Made by a program: the position numbers and the translations under genes. 64,000 nucleotides of DNA from Actinomycetota bacterium (lineage in GTDB: Bacteria > Actinomycetota > Thermoleophilia > Solirubrobacterales > 70-9). Positions 60,168 to 64,000 of this stretch are shown one piece after another. The first letter of the stretch is position 1. Every line of letters starts with the position of its first letter. The stretch spans positions 1 through 64,000 of the forward strand of contig JAFDWF010000119.1 in assembly GCA_018268575.1 (NCBI GenBank), written 5' to 3'. Below the pieces are notes generated by a model, which did no database searches, was not told the DNA's origin, and worked only from the letters and a program-made list of their open reading frames with translations.

Positions 60168-61906
60168 TGGCGGCCGGCCAGGGCAGGGGCGGAGCGCCCC
60201 AGGCGGTGATCGTCGGCGCCGGCCACAACGGGCTCGTCGCCGCCAACTACCTGGCCGATGCCGGCCTCGCCGTGACCGTGCTTGAGCGCCGCGAGATCGT
60301 CGGCGGCGCCTGCGTCACCGAGGAGGTGATCCCCGGCTTCCGCGCCTCCAGCTGCGCCTTCGTCGCCGGGCCCGGGCTCGAGCGGCGCATCCTCCGCGAC
60401 CTCGAGCTGCACCGCTACGGGCTGGAGCTGTACCAGTGCGACCCGCTGGCGGCGAGCATCGACCGCAACGGCCGGGCCTTCCTCATCCACCGCCGGATCG
60501 ACCGCACGCTGGCGGCGATCGAAGCGCGGTTCGGCCGCGACGAAGCGGCGCGCTTCGTCCGCTTCGGAGCGCGCCTGCAGCGGGTCGCCAACGCCGTCCG
60601 GCCGGCGCTCCTCGCCGATCCCCCGAGCTACGCCGAACTGCGCGAAGCGTTCGTGCGCCGCGGTGACGGCGCCCTGTTCGAGGCCTTCTTCAGCGGCTCC
60701 GTCGCCGACCTGCTTGACGCCCATCTGGAGGCCGAGGAGCTGAAGGGGTTCTTCACCTTCCTCGCCCTTACCTCCGTCTACGGCGGCCCCTCCAGCCCGG
60801 GGACCGCCTATGTCTATACCCACCATGCCTGGGGAGAGTTCGAAGGCCGCTTCGGCGAGTTCGGCTACGCCCGCGGCGGGATGGGGGCGATCAGCGAGGC
60901 GTTGGCCGCGCGGGCCCGCGCGCGGGGGGTCGAGATCCGCACCGACGCCGCGGTCGCCGCGATCACGGTCGCGGCGGGGCGGGTGACCGGGGTCAGGCTG
61001 GAGAACGGCGAGGAGCTGCCCGCCGCGATCGTCCTCTCCAACGCCGACCCGAAACGCACATTCCTCGATCTGGTCCCGGCGGCGGAGCTCGACCCCGGGT
61101 TCCTCGACCGGGTCCGCGACCTCGACTTCAGGGGCACGATGGCCCGCGTCCATATCGCCGTCGATCGGCTGCCGCAGTTCGCCGGCTTCCCGCCGGGCGA
61201 GCAGGGGCCGCATCGCGCGCTGACGATCCTCGGTGCCGACAGCGATGCCTCCGAGCGAGCGTTCGCGGCGCAGCAGCGTGGCGAGATGATCGACGACCCA
61301 CCGCTGGAGATGACGATCCAGAGCGTCCACGACGACTCGCTGGCGCCGCCCGGGCAGCACATCATCACCGCCGGCATCCAGCAGTTGCCCTTCGAGCTCG
61401 CCTCGGGGTCGTGGGAGCAGGCCGGCGAGCGGCTCGTCGGGCAGGCGGTCGCGACGATCTCCGATTACGCCCCCGGCTTCGAGGCCTCGGTCCTCGGGGC
61501 GCGGGCGATCACGCCGCTCGACCTCGAGCGGGACTACGCGCTCACCGCCGGCAACATCTTCCACGGGGCGATGGTTCCTGGGCAGCTGTTTCGCGATCGC
61601 CCGCTGGCCGGGTTCGGCAGCTACCGATCGCCGATCGCCGGGCTCTACATGTGCGGCGCCGGTGCCCATCCCGGCGGCGGGGTGACCGGGGCGCCCGGTC
61701 ACAACTGCGCTCGCGCGGTGCTTGCCGATCGGGGGCTCCCCTTCGCCGGGGCGACCGCGCGCTGGGACGCCGGCCGCCGCCGCGGGCGCGTCCACGACGG
61801 CCTCGGCCGCCTGCTCGAGCGCCCGAGCATGCAGCGGCCGGTCCTGGCGCTGGCCCGCAGTCGTTGGCTGCGGCCGCTCGCCGATCGCGTGAGGTCGAGC
61901 TCGTGA
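60167..61906 (+). CDS. FAD-dependent oxidoreductase, phytoene-desaturase/PYROXD2-like
   Basis: This 579-aa amine-oxidase-fold flavoprotein has the dinucleotide motif VGAGHNGLVAANYL at 16-29, LERREIVGGACVTEE at the FAD ribose-binding acid, GYARGGMGAISEALA, and the C-terminal GLYMCGAGAHPGGGVTGAPGHNCA that closes the FAD site. The close resemblance to phytoene dehydrogenase-related proteins does not imply carotenoid synthesis, since no other carotenoid gene is present. It is translationally coupled to the LacI gene and probably oxidises an operon intermediate. Confidence 0.85.
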   Translation: MAAGQGRGGAPQAVIVGAGHNGLVAANYLADAGLAVTVLERREIVGGACVTEEVIPGFRASSCAFVAGPGLERRILRDLELHRYGLELYQCDPLAASIDRNGRAFLIHRRIDRTLAAIEARFGRDEAARFVRFGARLQRVANAVRPALLADPPSYAELREAFVRRGDGALFEAFFSGSVADLLDAHLEAEELKGFFTFLALTSVYGGPSSPGTAYVYTHHAWGEFEGRFGEFGYARGGMGAISEALAARARARGVEIRTDAAVAAITVAAGRVTGVRLENGEELPAAIVLSNADPKRTFLDLVPAAELDPGFLDRVRDLDFRGTMARVHIAVDRLPQFAGFPPGEQGPHRALTILGADSDASERAFAAQQRGEMIDDPPLEMTIQSVHDDSLAPPGQHIITAGIQQLPFELASGSWEQAGERLVGQAVATISDYAPGFEASVLGARAITPLDLERDYALTAGNIFHGAMVPGQLFRDRPLAGFGSYRSPIAGLYMCGAGAHPGGGVTGAPGHNCARAVLADRGLPFAGATARWDAGRRRGRVHDGLGRLLERPSMQRPVLALARSRWLRPLADRVRSSS

Positions 61907-61940
61907 GGGGCGAGGCCGCGGGGCGAGCGAAGGGGAGACG

Positions 61941-62894
61941 ATGCTCGAGCTGACGATCAAGCGGGTGCTGCTGATGCCGTTGTTGCTCCTGGCCGCCTCC
62001 TTCGTGATCTTCTCGATGGTCTACCTCGCGCCCGGCAGCCCCGAGGCGACCCTGCTCGGCGGCCGCCACGTGAGCGCCGAGGCCTATGAACAGGTGCGCG
62101 AGAAGTACCACCTGAACGACCCCTTCTTCGAGCAGTACGCCAACTGGCTCGGGCGCTTCGCGAGCGGCGACTTCGGCGACTCGATCACGAAGAAGGACAC
62201 CGTCGCCAACGTGGTCGGGCCGTTGATCGTCCCGACCCTGGAGTTGACGCTGCTGGCCAGCCTGCTGATCGTCGTCGGCGGCGTCGCCTTAGGCATGGTG
62301 AGCGCCCTGCGGGCGGGCGGCCCGCTCGACCTCGGGATCTCGCTGACGGTGCTGGTCGCCGCCGCCGTCTCGCCGGCGATCATGGGGCTGGTCCTGATTT
62401 CGGTCTTCGCGATCGAACTCGGCTGGCTGCCGGCGCTGGGTCTCGGCGAAGGCGGGTTCGACCGATTCGAACACCTGATCCTGCCCGCCGTCGCCCTCGC
62501 CGCTTCGGCGGTCGCCTTGGTCGGGCGGACGACCCGGACCTCGATGATCCGCGCCCTCAACCAGGAGTTCGTCGAAACCGCCCGCAGCCGCGGGCTGTCG
62601 AGCCGGTCGGTGCTGTTCAAGCACGCCTTCCGGCACGCTCTGATCCCGGTGGTGACGATCTCCGGGCTGGTCGCCGGATACCTGCTCTCGGGCGCGGTGA
62701 TCGTCGAATACGCCTTCGGGCTGAACGGGCTCGGCAGCCTGTTGGTCGAATCGGTCCAGAGCAAGGACTTCGCCGTGGTCCAGGCGATCGCGCTGTTCCT
62801 CGTCTTCGCCTTCCTGGTCATCAACCTGGTCGTCGATCTCCTCTACGCGCTGATCGATCCCCGCGTGCGCCTGCAGGCGCGGAGGGCGAGGTGA
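61941..62894 (+). CDS. dppB: ABC transporter permease (DppB type)
   Basis: This 317-aa membrane protein starts with IKRVLLMPLLLLAASFVIF and the DppB periplasmic segment YLAPGSPEATLL. Then come GRFASGDFGDSI, the EAA loop VETARSRGLSSRSVLFKHAFRHALIPVV, and VEYAFGLNGLGSLLVESV. ATG 61941 is preceded by GGGGAG. A 34-bp gap separates it from the oxidoreductase, the largest gap in the operon. It overlaps dppC by 4 bp. Probable partner of the SBP at 46583-48250. Confidence 0.92.
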   Translation: MLELTIKRVLLMPLLLLAASFVIFSMVYLAPGSPEATLLGGRHVSAEAYEQVREKYHLNDPFFEQYANWLGRFASGDFGDSITKKDTVANVVGPLIVPTLELTLLASLLIVVGGVALGMVSALRAGGPLDLGISLTVLVAAAVSPAIMGLVLISVFAIELGWLPALGLGEGGFDRFEHLILPAVALAASAVALVGRTTRTSMIRALNQEFVETARSRGLSSRSVLFKHAFRHALIPVVTISGLVAGYLLSGAVIVEYAFGLNGLGSLLVESVQSKDFAVVQAIALFLVFAFLVINLVVDLLYALIDPRVRLQARRAR

Positions 62895-63748
62895 CCGCCT
62901 GGGTCGTCGAGAGGTTGCCGTCGCTGCGCGGCGGCTCGCGCCTGCTCGGCGGGCAGACGGTGGCGCTCCTCGCCGCGGTGATCCTCGGGGCGATGGCCCT
63001 GGCGGCGATCTTCGCGCCGCTCTTCGCTCCCTACGACCCCAACCAGGGCAACCTGATCGAAGCCTTGGCGGGGCCGTCGGGGAGCCACCTGCTCGGCACC
63101 GACGGCTCCGGTCGCGACATCCTCTCGCGGCTGATCTACGGCGCCCGGCCGAGCCTTGGTGGGCCCGCCGTAGTGGTGGTGATCTCGACCCTGGTCGGGG
63201 GGTCGCTCGGCTTGCTCGGCGGCTTCCTCGGCGGCTTCCTCGACGGGGCGCTCGGCCGTCTCTGGGACCTGATGCTCGCTTTCCCCAGCCTTCTGCTCGC
63301 GATCGTGATCGTCGCCACCTTCGGTCGCGGCCTGGTCCCCGCGGTGCTCGCGATCTCGGTTACCTACATCCCCTTGATGGCGAGAGTGGTCAGGGGCCTG
63401 GTGGTCTCCGAGCGCCACAAGCAGTACATCGCCGCCTGCCGCCTGCAGGGCTTCGGCACCTTCCGTCTCGTTTTCCTCCACCTGCTGCCGAACATCTCCG
63501 GGCCGCTGATCGCCCAGCTCACCCTCAACTTCGGCTACGCGCTGCTCGACCTCGTCGCCCTCTCCTTCATCGGGCTCGGGGTGCGCCCGCCGACCGCCGA
63601 TTGGGGGTCGATGCTCGCGGACGGGAAATCGACGATCCTGACCACCGCGAACCCGGTGATCTGGCCCTCGATCGCGATCATCCTCGCCGTCATCTGCGTC
63701 AACCTCGTCGGCCAGGCCCTCTCCGACCGGATCCAGAGGAGCCTCTAG
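62891..63748 (+). CDS. dppC: ABC transporter permease (DppC type)
   Basis: This 285-aa permease has an N-terminal helix AVILGAMALAAIFAPLFAPYDPN, LGTDGSGRDILSRLIYGARPSL, LWDLMLAFPSLLLAIVIV, and the EAA loop QYIAACRLQGFGTFRLVFLHLLPN, all standard for DppC. The GTG start overlaps dppB. Its stop overlaps the start of the ATPase gene by one base. Confidence 0.92.
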   Translation: MTAWVVERLPSLRGGSRLLGGQTVALLAAVILGAMALAAIFAPLFAPYDPNQGNLIEALAGPSGSHLLGTDGSGRDILSRLIYGARPSLGGPAVVVVISTLVGGSLGLLGGFLGGFLDGALGRLWDLMLAFPSLLLAIVIVATFGRGLVPAVLAISVTYIPLMARVVRGLVVSERHKQYIAACRLQGFGTFRLVFLHLLPNISGPLIAQLTLNFGYALLDLVALSFIGLGVRPPTADWGSMLADGKSTILTTANPVIWPSIAIILAVICVNLVGQALSDRIQRSL

Positions 63749-64000
63749 TGGCGGCGATGCTCAGCGTCGACCGGCTCTCGGTGCGGCTCCCGCACGGCGA
63801 CGGCATGGCCGCCGTGGTCGACGGGATCTCCTTCGAGGTCGGCCGCGGCGAGTTCGTCGGGCTGGTCGGCGAGTCCGGCTCGGGCAAGTCGATAACGGCC
63901 CGCTCGCTGATCCGCCTGCTCCCCCAGGGGGCCGAGCAGGAGGGCTCGGTGAAGCTCGACGAGATCGAGGTCCTCGACCTCTCCAGGCGCGAGCTGCGCA
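63748..64000 (+). CDS. dppD: ABC transporter ATPase (DppD type), 5' part only
   Basis: Cut by the window end after 84 codons. GTG 63748 or ATG 63757 starts a protein reading [38 protein letters not shown] (Walker A), then ARSLIRLLPQGAEQEG. It is the first ATPase of the second transporter; a DppF partner presumably follows outside the window. Confidence 0.9.
   Translation, partial: MAAMLSVDRLSVRLPHGDGMAAVVDGISFEVGRGEFVGLVGESGSGKSITARSLIRLLPQGAEQEGSVKLDEIEVLDLSRRELR

Noticed and set aside
60167-61906. Carotenoid phytoene desaturase
   Set aside because: The fold matches, but no phytoene synthase or other carotenoid gene is nearby and it is embedded in a sugar-acid operon, so a general FAD oxidoreductase is the safer call.

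Overview
The window is 64 kb of very GC-rich, densely packed DNA. Many genes overlap by 4 bp (ATGA/GTGA) and GTG or TTG starts are common. An F420-type luciferase-like monooxygenase, several dipeptide-type ABC transporters and LacI regulators point to a high-GC actinobacterium. A Thermoleophilia/Solirubrobacterales-like lineage is my best guess, and this is inference. The window falls into three parts.

(1) 1-15.3 kb, carbohydrate uptake and catabolism. A gluconolactonase/SMP-30 gene and a metallo-beta-lactamase-fold gene are divergent from two plus-strand units: dppD-dppF-LLM monooxygenase, and SBP-dppC-dppB-cupin-GH4-PIG-L. AzlCD, a LacI regulator and a GH172 (DUF2961) enzyme follow. A LacI-type palindrome GAAACCGGTTTC recurs (once with one mismatch) in front of three transcription units, which suggests one regulon. 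A different palindrome, GTAATCGATTAC, lies between the lacI gene and the GH172 gene.

(2) 15.38-44.5 kb, a defence island at an intact tRNA-Ala(CGC) gene. The last 42-48 nt of the tRNA recur in direct orientation near 26.5, 33.0 and 44.5 kb, and cut the island into three tandem modules. Module I (15.45-26.5 kb) has a tyrosine recombinase, an XRE regulator and a four-gene operon HsdM-HsdS-AAA ATPase-HNH nuclease with no HsdR. It also has a frameshifted PLD-family gene, a 31-aa membrane peptide and a MerR-like gene. Module II (26.5-33.0 kb) has VapBC, a type III-like restriction system whose Mod gene is frameshifted, and MazEF with a frameshifted mazF. Module III (33.0-44.5 kb) has a cytidylate-kinase-like gene, a deoxyribosyltransferase-like gene, a HIT-like gene and a toroid-like 2TM gene, then DUF4238, a convergent HNH/5mC type II system, SIR2-HerA, a hypothetical gene and an antitoxin remnant. 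Each junction carries a palindrome, an inverted repeat and GCATATC-type iterons, as expected of recombinase attachment sites. A broken UvrD-like helicase beyond the last repeat may be the remains of a fourth module.

(3) 46.5-64 kb, a second catabolic region. A Tat/lipobox substrate-binding protein is divergent from a long plus-strand operon: N,N-dimethylformamidase-like large subunit, HyuA, HyuB, small zinc-ribbon protein, enolase-superfamily dehydratase, SDR, KDG kinase, KDPG aldolase, DHDPS/KDG-aldolase-like enzyme, LacI regulator, FAD oxidoreductase, and ABC permeases and ATPase (the last cut by the window end). Together these suggest import of an amide- or lactam-containing sugar-acid compound, cleavage, and a semi- or phosphorylative Entner-Doudoroff route to pyruvate.

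The strongest candidates for a little-described system are the HsdMS-AAA-HNH operon, the nucleotide-enzyme/2TM cluster at 33.1-36.5 kb, and the tandem-tRNA island architecture itself.
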